A stretch of 64,000 nt of DNA. Source: Azophilus sp965199705. GTDB taxonomy: Bacteria > Pseudomonadota > Gammaproteobacteria > Pseudomonadales > Azotimanducaceae. Both the position numbers and the translations under genes were made by a program. Shown here in pieces: positions 7,907 to 16,439 of this stretch. How positions within the stretch are numbered: the stretch's first letter is position 1; each line of letters starts with the position of its first letter. The stretch covers positions 1 through 64,000 of the forward strand of contig OZ241359.1 in assembly GCA_965199705.1 (NCBI GenBank). Reading direction: 5' to 3'. The notes beneath the pieces are model-generated. The model did no database searches and was not told where the DNA came from. It saw only the letters and a program-made list of their open reading frames with translations.

Positions 7907-9615
7907 GATCCCGCCTCCTGGTTGCTGTCCTCCGCAACGGATCGGTTGGCCATCTGAGCCTTGATCAGATCACCCAGGGTCCCGGACTCTGACTCCGTCT
8001 GCTTGCGGCGCTTGTGATCGAGCACAGCAGCCCGCTCCTCGTCCTCCTTGACCGCCTTGAGAGAAAGGCCGATCACTCGATTCTTGCGATCGAGGCTGAT
8101 GATCTTGAGCGTCAGTTCCTGGCCCTCAGCCACTTCCTTGCGGGCGTCCTCCACTCGGCCAATCGTGATCTCCGAGGCCTTGAGATAACCGTTGACCCCT
8201 TCCGCCAAACGGATGACCGCCTCTCTCGCCTCCACGGATTCCACCACGCCGGCGACCTCTTCACCACGCTCGTGAACGGTGATGTAGTCAGACAGGGCGT
8301 CCTGAGCCAATTGCTTGATACCGAGCGCAATCCGCTCGCGGTCGGGATCGACGGAGAGAATCACCGTGTCGATCTCCTCACCCTTGCTGTATCGACGCAC
8401 AGCGGCCTCTCCGGCGTCGTCCCAGGAAATGTCGGAAAGATAGACCAGGCCGTCGATGCCACCGTCGAGGCCGACAAAGATGCCGAAGTCGGTAATGGAC
8501 TTGATCTTGCCGCGAATGCGTTCGCCCTTCGCGTGACTGGCGGCAAACTGCTGCCAGGGATTGGGGCGACACTGCTTGATGCCAAGCGAGATGCGGCGGC
8601 GCGATTCGTCCACATCCAGAACTTCCACTTCCACTTCTTCGCCGATATTCACCACCCGTGAGGGATGCACGTTGCGGTTGGTCCAGTCCATCTCCGAGAC
8701 ATGCACCAGGCCCTCCACACCCTCTTCAATTTCGGCAAAACAACCGTAGTCCGTGAGATTGGTGACAGTGGCGAAAACCCGGGATCCCTTTGGGTGGCGC
8801 CGGGCGAGCTCCGCCCAGGGATCTTCCCCAAGCTGCTTCATGCCCAGGCTCACTCGATTCTTCTCACGGTCGAACTTGAGAATGCGCACCTGCACTTCAT
8901 CGCCTATATTCACCATCTCGCTGGGATGGCGAATGCGCTTCCAGGCCATGTCGGTGATGTGCAGCAGCCCGTCTATGCCGCCGAGATCAACGAAGGCGCC
9001 ATACTCGGTGAGGTTCTTCACCACCCCGTTGACTGTCTGGCCTTCCTGCAGGGAGGCCATCAGGGCTTCCCGCTCCACGCTGTTTTCCTGTTCCAGAATC
9101 GCCCGGCGGGATACCACCACATTGTTGCGCTTCTGGTCCAGCTTGATGACGCTGAAGTCAAGCGGCCGACCTTCCAGATGCGCGGTTTCGCGCAATGGCC
9201 GAATATCGACCAGCGAGCCGGGCAGGAAGGCGCGGATGTCATTCACATCCACGGTGAAGCCGCCCTTGACCTTGCCGTTGATGACGCCGCTGACGGCCTC
9301 GTGGCTTTCGAAGGCGTGCTCCAGCATCTGCCAGGTTTCAGCCCGTTTTGCCTTGTCGCGGGACAGCCGGGTTTCGCCCCGGCCATCATCGACCACTTCC
9401 ATGGCAACCTTGACCTGATCGCCGACATCAAGACTGAACTCGCCTGTCTTGTCCAGGAACTGGCTCTTGGCGATGACGCCTTCGGATTTGAGACCCGCAT
9501 GGACGATGACCCACTCGGAGTCTATCTCCACCACCGTGCCGGTGATGATGGCGCCAGGAGTCATTTCAACAGTACTGAGGCTTTCCTCAAACAGTTCAGC
9601 AAAACTTTCGTTCAT
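7903..9615 (-). CDS. rpsA: 30S ribosomal protein S1
   Basis: The 570-residue protein contains six S1/OB-fold repeats, recognisable by GxVxxxxxxGxFVxL-type strands. The third to fifth are the most canonical: VKNLTEYGAFVDLGGIDGLLH, VTNLTDYGCFAEIEEGVEGLVH and IKSITDFGIFVGLDGGIDGLVY. Repeats 1-2 bind the ribosome via S2 and the rest bind mRNA. Length is close to the E. coli protein (557), with a slightly longer C-terminal tail. It lies 45 bases after cmk, as in most Gammaproteobacteria. Autogenous control through its leader is known in E. coli, but I could not show it here. Confidence 0.97.
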   Translation of the reverse strand: MNESFAELFEESLSTVEMTPGAIITGTVVEIDSEWVIVHAGLKSEGVIAKSQFLDKTGEFSLDVGDQVKVAMEVVDDGRGETRLSRDKAKRAETWQMLEHAFESHEAVSGVINGKVKGGFTVDVNDIRAFLPGSLVDIRPLRETAHLEGRPLDFSVIKLDQKRNNVVVSRRAILEQENSVEREALMASLQEGQTVNGVVKNLTEYGAFVDLGGIDGLLHITDMAWKRIRHPSEMVNIGDEVQVRILKFDREKNRVSLGMKQLGEDPWAELARRHPKGSRVFATVTNLTDYGCFAEIEEGVEGLVHVSEMDWTNRNVHPSRVVNIGEEVEVEVLDVDESRRRISLGIKQCRPNPWQQFAASHAKGERIRGKIKSITDFGIFVGLDGGIDGLVYLSDISWDDAGEAAVRRYSKGEEIDTVILSVDPDRERIALGIKQLAQDALSDYITVHERGEEVAGVVESVEAREAVIRLAEGVNGYLKASEITIGRVEDARKEVAEGQELTLKIISLDRKNRVIGLSLKAVKEDEERAAVLDHKRRKQTESESGTLGDLIKAQMANRSVAEDSNQEAGS

Positions 9616-9660
9616 GTGTGGATATACGGGAATGCAGGTTAGTGGACGAAATGCGCCGCC

Positions 9661-10347
9661 TCAGCCACAAACGCCCAGCCCGCGCGCGCGGGCGAGCTTC
9701 AGGGCCTCTTGCAAAACAGCCTCGACGCCCAGATGGGTAGTATCCATCCGGATCGCATCGGCTGCCGGCTGCATGGGCGAATCGGCGCGCCTTGCGTCTC
9801 GCGCATCCCGTTTTCGGACAGCCGCGAGCACGTCGCGCAAGCTAACATCCAATGCTTTGTTCTTCAACTGCTTGTATCGCCGCTCTGCGCGAACTTCGCT
9901 GCTGGCGTCCAGATAGATCTTGAGGGCCGCCTGCGGAAACACCACCGTGCCCATGTCTCGACCATCCGCCACCAGCCCGGGAGCGCACGCCATCTGGCGC
10001 TGCTTGGGCAGCAGGGCGGCGCGCACTTCACGGTGTTTCGCTACCCTGGACGCCGCTTCCGCGACCTCCTGCGTGCGCACTCTTGCCGACCAATCAACGC
10101 CATCCACCCGCAAGCGCTCGCCCGCCAGCGTCATGCTCGCATCTTCCGCCATCTGCCCAAGCATGGCGCCGTCGGTCAGCGGCACGCCGCGCTCCAGAGC
10201 CATGGCGCCGAGCGCACGATAGAGGGCGCCACTGTCCAGAAGACCCCAGCCGAAGGCCTCTGCCAGCGAAGCCGAGAGCACACCCTTGCCAGACCCGCCC
10301 GGGCCATCGATGCAGATGACGGGAACGCCGACTTCGGCGCCCATCAA
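9661..10347 (-). CDS. cmk: cytidylate kinase
   Basis: A 228-residue P-loop NMP kinase. The ATP-binding GPGGSGKG lies near residues 15-22, the CMP-binding LLDSGALYRALG near 35-46, and the conserved ADGRDMGTVVFP near 125-136. The LID/arginine region is RAERRYKQLKNKALDVSLRDVL. It phosphorylates CMP and dCMP in pyrimidine salvage. The start codon (10347, or the next ATG at 10344) overlaps the stop of hisC. In relatives tyrA and/or aroA lie between hisC and cmk; both are absent here. Confidence 0.95.
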   Translation of the reverse strand: MMGAEVGVPVICIDGPGGSGKGVLSASLAEAFGWGLLDSGALYRALGAMALERGVPLTDGAMLGQMAEDASMTLAGERLRVDGVDWSARVRTQEVAEAASRVAKHREVRAALLPKQRQMACAPGLVADGRDMGTVVFPQAALKIYLDASSEVRAERRYKQLKNKALDVSLRDVLAAVRKRDARDARRADSPMQPAADAIRMDTTHLGVEAVLQEALKLARARGLGVCG

Positions 10348-11444
10348 TCAGCATCCTGGCGGGATACACGGGCCAAGGCGTCAAGAAAACGTTGATTCTC
10401 CTTCGGCAATCCGACTGTCACCCGGAAATGATTGGGTAGATCGTATTCGGCAATGGTGCGAACGATGACGCCCTCGCGTAACAGGGCATCAAACAAGGGC
10501 GCCGCCTCTCGGCCAGCGTCCACGGCGAGGAAGTTGCCGCAGGACGGGATGAAGCGGAACCCCAGGTTGCCCAGGCCCTCGCCCAGCTGTGCAAGCCCGG
10601 CCTGATTGAGCGCCCGACTTTCGGCGACAAAGTCGGTCGCGCCCAGCGCCGTTTCCGCCGCCGCCAACGCCAGGCTGTTGGCGTTGAAGGGATGACGGAA
10701 GCGATTCATCATGTCCGCCATCCGTGGCGCGCTCAAACCGTAGCCGATGCGCAGGCCCGCGAGCGCGTGGATCTTCGAGAAGGTGCGGGTCACCACCAGG
10801 TTCGGGAATTGCCGAAGCAAGCCGCGTCCGTCTGGATAGTCCGGCGCCTGCACATATTCGAAATAGGCCTCGTCCAGCACTGTCCAGACGTGTTCTGGCA
10901 GCTGCGTCAGGAAGTGAACCAGCGAGGCCTCGTCGCGCATGACGCCGGTTGGATTGTTGGGATTGGCGATGAACACCAGGCGAGTGCGCTCGCTCACCTG
11001 ATCCAGCATGGCGTCCAGATCGGCGCCGAAGTCGCGGGCGGGCACAATCACCGGATCCGCGCCGCATCCGAGGGTGGCCAGGCGGTACACGATAAATGCG
11101 TGCTCGGCCATGATGGCTTCGCTGCCCGGCGTCAGTACCGCCCGCGCGACCAGCTCCAGCACATCGTTCGAGCCATTGCCGAGGGTGATGCCGTCTGGCT
11201 CCATATCGTGGACGGCGGCGAGCGCGAGCTTGAGCCGTGTCCCGTTGCCATCCGGGTATCGGGACAGGTCACCGATCCGGGATCGTATTCGCTCCTGCAC
11301 CACCGGCGCCGGGCCGCGTGGATTCTCGTTGCTGGCCAGCTTGACGATCCGATCAATCCCCAGTTTTCTGGCCACATCGTCGATCGGCTGGCCGGGCTTG
11401 TAGGGCGTGAGCCGATTGGCCACCGGATTGAATGCTGACGCCAT
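10344..11444 (-). CDS. hisC: histidinol-phosphate aminotransferase (HisC2-type)
   Basis: A 366-residue class I/II PLP aminotransferase. The sequence includes GSNDVLELVARA for cofactor phosphate binding, NPNNPTG near residue 160, and the Schiff-base lysine in TRTFSKIHALAGLRIGYG near 215. A final arginine (HFRVTVGLPKENQRFL) binds substrate carboxylate/phosphate. It converts imidazole-acetol phosphate to histidinol phosphate. Copies linked to pheA may also act on phenylpyruvate or arogenate. It lies 17 bases past a palindromic repeat that separates it from pheA and overlaps cmk by four bases. Confidence 0.93.
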   Translation of the reverse strand: MASAFNPVANRLTPYKPGQPIDDVARKLGIDRIVKLASNENPRGPAPVVQERIRSRIGDLSRYPDGNGTRLKLALAAVHDMEPDGITLGNGSNDVLELVARAVLTPGSEAIMAEHAFIVYRLATLGCGADPVIVPARDFGADLDAMLDQVSERTRLVFIANPNNPTGVMRDEASLVHFLTQLPEHVWTVLDEAYFEYVQAPDYPDGRGLLRQFPNLVVTRTFSKIHALAGLRIGYGLSAPRMADMMNRFRHPFNANSLALAAAETALGATDFVAESRALNQAGLAQLGEGLGNLGFRFIPSCGNFLAVDAGREAAPLFDALLREGVIVRTIAEYDLPNHFRVTVGLPKENQRFLDALARVSRQDAD

Positions 11445-11460
11445 GGATCAGGCCGTTGAT

Positions 11461-11516
11461 CCAGGGCCTGTTAACGCTATGGGCGCGCCTGTGAGCATAG
11501 TGTTAACAGGCCCTGG
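11461..11516. repeat. palindromic repeat with GTTAAC arms (family B), copy 1
   Basis: Two 21-bp arms (11461-11481 and 11496-11516) beginning CCAGGGCCTGTTAAC pair with one G-T wobble around a 14-base centre. The right arm is inside pheA: read on the minus strand it gives Arg-Ala-Cys and the TAA stop, the stop lying in the GTTAAC. The hairpin could also act as a terminator or translational spacer between pheA and hisC. A second copy is at 37893-37940. Confidence 0.85.
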
Positions 11517-12609
11517 GGTAGGAACCGAGCGGAAGCACTTCCAGAGCCACCGCCGCCACTGCATCCAACGCGCGCCTGGCTGCTGCGTCCTGAACATGAC
11601 CGTCAAAGTCGATGAAGAACACATAGGACCAGTCGCCGGATCTGGCCGGGCGCGTCTCAATACGGGTCAGCGAAATGTTCTGCGCATAAAAGGGTTCAAG
11701 CACCCGATACAGTGCGCCCGGTTCATTGCGGGTGGAGACAAGAATGGAGGTCTTGTCGGCGCCGCTCGGCCCGACGTCCTGATTGCCAAGCACCAGGAAG
11801 CGGGTCTTGTTGTCCGGCCGGTCTTCGATGTTTGCGGCAACCACCCTGAGACCATAGTGCTCGGCAGCGGTGACGCCGGCAATGGCGGCCAGGGATGGAT
11901 TCGCCGACGCCTGCCGGGCGGCCTCCGCATTGCTGGCGGCTGGCGCCCGGTCAACGCCCGGATAGTGGTTGTCCAGCCAGGCTCGACACTGCGCCAGGGA
12001 TTGTGGATGCGAGAGGATTCCGGAAATTTCCCCGATTGCGCCAGATGCCTGTGGATGCACCAGGAAGGCGTGATGGATCGGCAACTCCACTTCCGCACAG
12101 ATGCGAATGCGGCCTGGAAACTCGACAAGGCAATCAAGCGTCTGGTTGACCATGCCTTCCGTGGAATTTTCGACCGGGACGACGCCGAAATGGACGGCTC
12201 CGCTGGCAACTGCGCGAAACACTTCGTCGATGGCCACAAACGGGCGAGTGCTTGCAGACTTGCCGAACTGTGCACGCGCGGCGGTTTCCGTATGCGTGCC
12301 TGCGGGTCCCAGGTAGGCAACCGTCAACGGCTGTTCCAGCGACAGGCAACAAGAGATGATCTCCCGAAACAGGCGGGCAATGTCGTCGTCGGACAAGGGC
12401 CCCTGATTCCGCGCCTTCAATGCAGCGAGTATCTGCGCTTCGCGCTCCGGTCGGTAAAAGGTGGGCGTCCCACCCTCCGGCTGGGCTGCCTTGATCTTGC
12501 CCACCTCCAGGGCCAGGCCGGCTCGTTCATTGAGCAGGCGTTGCAGTTCCGCATCGATCCGGTCGATGCGCGCCCGGATGGGTGCAAGCGCCTGATTATC
12601 CCCACTCAC
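11503..12609 (-). CDS. pheA: bifunctional chorismate mutase / prephenate dehydratase (P-protein)
   Basis: The 368-residue protein has the AroQ chorismate mutase helix bundle at residues 1-90 (RARIDRIDAELQRLLNERAGLALEVGKIK). The prephenate dehydratase domain follows at about 95-275, with VAYLGPAGTHTETAA, VPVENSTEGMV and the diagnostic NKTRFLVLG. The C-terminal ACT domain (SILVSTRNEPGALYRVLEPF, LTRIETRPA) mediates feedback inhibition by phenylalanine. It converts chorismate via prephenate to phenylpyruvate. The ATG overlaps the serC stop by 14 bases. The last three residues and the stop come from an interspersed palindrome, so the C-terminus has been rewritten by the repeat. Confidence 0.95.
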   Translation of the reverse strand: MSGDNQALAPIRARIDRIDAELQRLLNERAGLALEVGKIKAAQPEGGTPTFYRPEREAQILAALKARNQGPLSDDDIARLFREIISCCLSLEQPLTVAYLGPAGTHTETAARAQFGKSASTRPFVAIDEVFRAVASGAVHFGVVPVENSTEGMVNQTLDCLVEFPGRIRICAEVELPIHHAFLVHPQASGAIGEISGILSHPQSLAQCRAWLDNHYPGVDRAPAASNAEAARQASANPSLAAIAGVTAAEHYGLRVVAANIEDRPDNKTRFLVLGNQDVGPSGADKTSILVSTRNEPGALYRVLEPFYAQNISLTRIETRPARSGDWSYVFFIDFDGHVQDAAARRALDAVAAVALEVLPLGSYPRAC

Positions 12610-13699
12610 GCTCGAAGTCTGCCATGTACTCGATCAATTCGGCCACCGCCGCCGATGACACCGCATTGTAGAGGCTGGCGCGCATGCCGCCGACACTCCG
12701 GTGGCCCTTGAGGTTCAGCAAACCGCGGGCCGCAGCGCCGGCCAGAAAGGTGGCGTCAAGATCACTGTTTGTCAGGGTAAAGGGAACGTTCATGCGCGAT
12801 CGATCGGGCGGATGCACGGGTGACTGGTAGAAGTCGCTCCGATCAATGGCTGCGTAGAGGCTTTGCGCCTTGGCCTCGCTCCGCGCCGCGGCGGCGGCAA
12901 GACCGCCTTCGGCCAGCAACCGCTTGAAGACCAGCCCGACCAGATACCAGGCAAAGGTGGGCGGCGTATTGTGCATTGAGTCGGCCTTGGCCTGAACGCC
13001 GTAGTCCAGCACGCTGGGCGTGTGCGGATGGGCACGACCGAGACAGTCCTCGCGGATGATGACCAGCGTGATGCCAGCGGGCCCCATATTCTTCTGGGCG
13101 CCGGCGTAGATCATCGCGAACCGCGACACATCCAGAGGACGCGACAGCAGATCCGACGACATGTCGGCAACCAGGGGCACGGAGAGTGCCGGCAGACGCG
13201 CTTCAAAGTCCGGAAATTGCACGCCACCGATGGTCTCGTTGCTGCACAGATGCAGATAGGCTGCCGTTTCCGAAAGCTGCCAGGTATCTGCTGGCGGGAT
13301 GCGCGAAAACCCCGCCGCCTCGCCGCTCGCCGCCAGACGCATCTGGCCATAGCGTTCGGCCTCGCGCCTGGCCCGCACTGACCAGTAGCCTGTATCCACG
13401 TAATCGGCGCCCTGCTTGCCGCCGAGCAGATTCAGCGGCACGCCGGCAAACTGGGCGCTGGCGCCGCCTTGCAGAAATAGCACCCGGTAGTGATCCGGCA
13501 CCTGCAGCAATTGGCGCAGGTCCGCTTCGGCGGTGGCGGCAATGTCGCCGAACTCCGGGCTGCGGTGGCTCATCTCCATTACCGACATGCCGCTCTGGTG
13601 ATAGTCCAGCAACTCCGCCCGGGCCTGTTCCAATACGGCCAACGGCAGGGCTGCCGGGCCTGCGGAAAAGTTTCGGGCTCTGACCGCTGTGGCGCTCAC
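12596..13699 (-). CDS. serC: phosphoserine aminotransferase
   Basis: A 367-residue class V PLP aminotransferase. N-terminal FSAGPAALPLAVLEQAR is typical of SerC. Other family features are the phosphate-binding QGGASAQFAGVPLNL near residue 76, the TGYWS segment, the aspartate in VADMSSDLLS, and the PLP lysine in YAGAQKNMGPAGITLV near 196. It makes O-phosphoserine for serine synthesis and 4-phosphohydroxy-threonine for pyridoxal phosphate synthesis. It follows gyrA by 12 bases and overlaps pheA, the normal gyrA-serC-pheA order. Confidence 0.96.
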   Translation of the reverse strand: MSATAVRARNFSAGPAALPLAVLEQARAELLDYHQSGMSVMEMSHRSPEFGDIAATAEADLRQLLQVPDHYRVLFLQGGASAQFAGVPLNLLGGKQGADYVDTGYWSVRARREAERYGQMRLAASGEAAGFSRIPPADTWQLSETAAYLHLCSNETIGGVQFPDFEARLPALSVPLVADMSSDLLSRPLDVSRFAMIYAGAQKNMGPAGITLVIIREDCLGRAHPHTPSVLDYGVQAKADSMHNTPPTFAWYLVGLVFKRLLAEGGLAAAAARSEAKAQSLYAAIDRSDFYQSPVHPPDRSRMNVPFTLTNSDLDATFLAGAAARGLLNLKGHRSVGGMRASLYNAVSSAAVAELIEYMADFEREWG

Positions 13700-13711
13700 G
13701 GGAAAGGACGC

Positions 13712-16327
13712 TCAGACCGCGGCGTCATCATCAAGCGCCGATTCGGCGCCACTCGACGCGGCATCCTCGGCAGGATCGGCCCGGCTTGCGTCTTCGGCTA
13801 TGCGGGCAACGCCATTCAGCGATTCGCCGCTTCGCAGATTGATCAGGCGCACGCCCTGGGCGTTGCGTCCGATCACGGATACCTCGTCGGTGGCGGTTCG
13901 CACCAGCGTGCCCTGATCACTGATCAGCATGAGTTCGTCCGCGCCGGACACCTGCATGGCTGCAACCAGTTGGCCGTTGCGACCACCCGTCTTCATGGCG
14001 ATAACGCCCTGGCCGCCCCGACCCTTGACCGGAAACTCGCTGAGTGGCGTGCGCTTGCCGTAGCCGTTGGCGCTGGCGGTCAACAGATGACCATCGGCGT
14101 CCGGGATCACCAGCGACACCACCTGGCCGCCGCGCGGCATTCGAATGCCGCGCACGCCTCGGGCTGCGCGCCCCATGCTGCGCACTTCCGATTCTCGAAA
14201 GCGGATGGCCTTGCCGTTGCTGGCCGTGAGCAGCACGTCCTGGTTGCCGTCGGTGAGCGCGGCGCCAACCAGCGTATCCCCTGGCACCAGATTGAGGGCG
14301 ATCAAGCCACTGGGCCGCGGGCGGCTGAACTGCAGAAGATCAGACTTCTTGACCACGCCGCTGGCGGTGGCCATGAATACGAAGCGGTCTGCATCGTACT
14401 GGCGCACTGGCAGAAAAGATGTCAGGCGCTCATCCTGGGCCAGCGAGAGAATGTTGATGAGTGGCCGGCCGCGCGCGTTCCGGCTGCCCTGCGGGATCTG
14501 GAATACCTTCAGCCAATAGACCTTGCCCAGGTTGGAGAAGCAGAGCAGGGTATCGTGGCTGTTGGCCACCAGCAGGTGCTCCACAAAATCTTCGTCCCGA
14601 AGCGACGCTGCCGCCTTGCCACGCCCGCCGCGACGCTGCGCCTGATACACGTCGAGCGGCTGCGTCTTGCCATAGCCGGCACGCGACAGAGTCACGACCA
14701 GATCCTCGACGGGCACCAGATCTTCCATGGACAGATCTTCGTAGGCCGCAATGATCTCCGTGCGCCTGGCATCGCCGTGCTGCTCGACCAGGGCCGTCAG
14801 TTCATCACGAATCACCCCCGCCAACCGTTCGGCGCTGCCGAGGATGGCCTCGTACTCACCGATTTCGTCGAGCACCTGTTGATAGTCCGCAATCAGCTTG
14901 TCCTGCTCCAGCGCGGTCAGCCGATTCAGACGCAAATCGAGAATCGCCTGCGCCTGCACTTCTGACAGGTAGTAGGCCCCATCCCGCAGCCCGTAGGCAT
15001 CGGACAGCCCCTCGGGGCGGCAGGCATCGCTGCCCGCCCGACTCAGTAGCGCATCAACCGTCTGCGACTGCCAGCCGCGCTCCATCAAGGCAGCACGGGC
15101 CTCGGCGGGCGTCGAAGAGCGGCGAATCAGCGCGACCACCGCATCTATGTTGGCCAGCGCCACCGCCTGACCTTCCAGCAAGTGGCCACGCTGCCGGGCA
15201 CGGCCCAGCAGAAAGATGGTGCGACGGGTGACCACTTCCCGGCGATGTTGCAGGAAGGCCTCCAGCAACTGCTTGAGATTCAGAAGCCTCGGCTGTCCAT
15301 CCACCAGGGCGACGCAGTTGATGCCGAATACGGACTGCAAGCGGGTCTGCGCGTAGAGGTTGTTCAGCACCACATCGCCGGATTCGCCGCGACGCAGCTC
15401 GATCACGACACGCAAGCCGTCGCGGTCGGATTCATCGCGCAACTCGGTGATGCCTTCGATGCGCTTTTCCTTGACCAGTTCCGCGATCTTCTCGATCAGC
15501 CGCGCCTTGTTCAGCTGATAAGGGATTTCGCTGATGATGATGGTTTCTCGGTCCGCCTTGTCGTCGCGCTCAACCCTTGCCCTGGCGCGAACATGGATAC
15601 GCCCGCGACCGGTTCGATACGCCTCCATGATGCCGGCCCGGCCATTGATGATGCCGGCTGTCGGGAAATCCGGGCCCTGGATGTGCAGCATCAGGTCGTC
15701 AATGCTGATGTGCGGATCGTCCATCAGGGCCAGCACCCCCGCCACCACCTCGTTCAGGTTGTGCGGCGGAATATTGGTGGCCATGCCGACTGCGATGCCG
15801 GAACTGCCGTTGACGAGCAGGTTGGGAACCCGGGTCGGCAACACCTCCGGGATGGTCAGGGTGTCGTCATAGTTGGGCGCAAAGGCGACCGTCTCCTTGT
15901 CAAGGTCCGCCAGCAGATCGGCGCTGAAGCGGGCCATGCGTACTTCCGTATAGCGCATGGCGGCTGGCGGGTCTCCGTCCAGAGAGCCGAAATTGCCCTG
16001 CCCGTCCACTTGCAGATAGCGCATGGAGAAGGGCTGCGCCATGCGCACAATGCTGTCGTAGATGGCCGTATCGCCGTGCGGATGGTATTTGCCCATCACA
16101 TCCCCGACCACGCGGGCAGACTTCATGTAGGGGCGATTCCAAGCGTTGTTGAGCTCGTTCATCGTGAACAGGATGCGCCTGTGCACTGGCTTCAGCCCAT
16201 CTCGCACATCGGGCAGGGCTCGCCCGACGATCACGCTCATCGCGTAGTCGAGGTAGGATTGACGCAGTTCGTCCTCAATGTTGACCGGCAGGATTTCCCG
16301 CCCTGCCCCGGCGGTTGGATCGGACAT
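13712..16327 (-). CDS. gyrA: DNA gyrase subunit A
   Basis: The 871-residue protein starts with the GyrA signature (EDELRQSYLDYAMSVIVGRALPDVRDGLKPVHRRIL). The winged-helix breakage domain has the catalytic tyrosine in AMRYTEVRM near residue 122, then the coiled-coil gate, the C-terminal beta-pinwheel and its GyrA box in QRRGGRGK near 545-560. The tail is acidic (AEDASRADPAEDAASSGAESALDDDA), as in many GyrA proteins. At the quinolone pocket it has Thr where E. coli has Ser83 (HGDTAIYD) and keeps Asp87, the natural state in many species. It introduces negative supercoils together with GyrB. Confidence 0.97.
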   Translation of the reverse strand: MSDPTAGAGREILPVNIEDELRQSYLDYAMSVIVGRALPDVRDGLKPVHRRILFTMNELNNAWNRPYMKSARVVGDVMGKYHPHGDTAIYDSIVRMAQPFSMRYLQVDGQGNFGSLDGDPPAAMRYTEVRMARFSADLLADLDKETVAFAPNYDDTLTIPEVLPTRVPNLLVNGSSGIAVGMATNIPPHNLNEVVAGVLALMDDPHISIDDLMLHIQGPDFPTAGIINGRAGIMEAYRTGRGRIHVRARARVERDDKADRETIIISEIPYQLNKARLIEKIAELVKEKRIEGITELRDESDRDGLRVVIELRRGESGDVVLNNLYAQTRLQSVFGINCVALVDGQPRLLNLKQLLEAFLQHRREVVTRRTIFLLGRARQRGHLLEGQAVALANIDAVVALIRRSSTPAEARAALMERGWQSQTVDALLSRAGSDACRPEGLSDAYGLRDGAYYLSEVQAQAILDLRLNRLTALEQDKLIADYQQVLDEIGEYEAILGSAERLAGVIRDELTALVEQHGDARRTEIIAAYEDLSMEDLVPVEDLVVTLSRAGYGKTQPLDVYQAQRRGGRGKAAASLRDEDFVEHLLVANSHDTLLCFSNLGKVYWLKVFQIPQGSRNARGRPLINILSLAQDERLTSFLPVRQYDADRFVFMATASGVVKKSDLLQFSRPRPSGLIALNLVPGDTLVGAALTDGNQDVLLTASNGKAIRFRESEVRSMGRAARGVRGIRMPRGGQVVSLVIPDADGHLLTASANGYGKRTPLSEFPVKGRGGQGVIAMKTGGRNGQLVAAMQVSGADELMLISDQGTLVRTATDEVSVIGRNAQGVRLINLRSGESLNGVARIAEDASRADPAEDAASSGAESALDDDAAV

Positions 16328-16439
16328 GTTGCGCCACGGTCAAAGGCGTGATTCTACCACCACCGGCCACTACCTGACGCATCTCATGGGTGTTGTTGGT
16401 TGCATGGAGCAGCGCCTCGGAATAAAGGGATACAGTTCA
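16328..16439. other. gyrA leader / promoter interval
   Basis: A 112-base gap between glmM and gyrA, longer than the others in this minus-strand array. It probably holds the gyrA promoter. No clear -35/-10 pair or hairpin could be assigned by eye. Confidence 0.4.

Noticed and set aside
8014..9642. Several long plus-strand frames opposite rpsA
   Set aside because: They are antisense shadows of rpsA, which has strong S1 repeats on the minus strand.
15990..16100. Thr instead of Ser at gyrase position 83, a possible quinolone-resistance change
   Set aside because: Thr at this position is the normal state in many Gammaproteobacteria, including Pseudomonas, so it is not evidence of selection.
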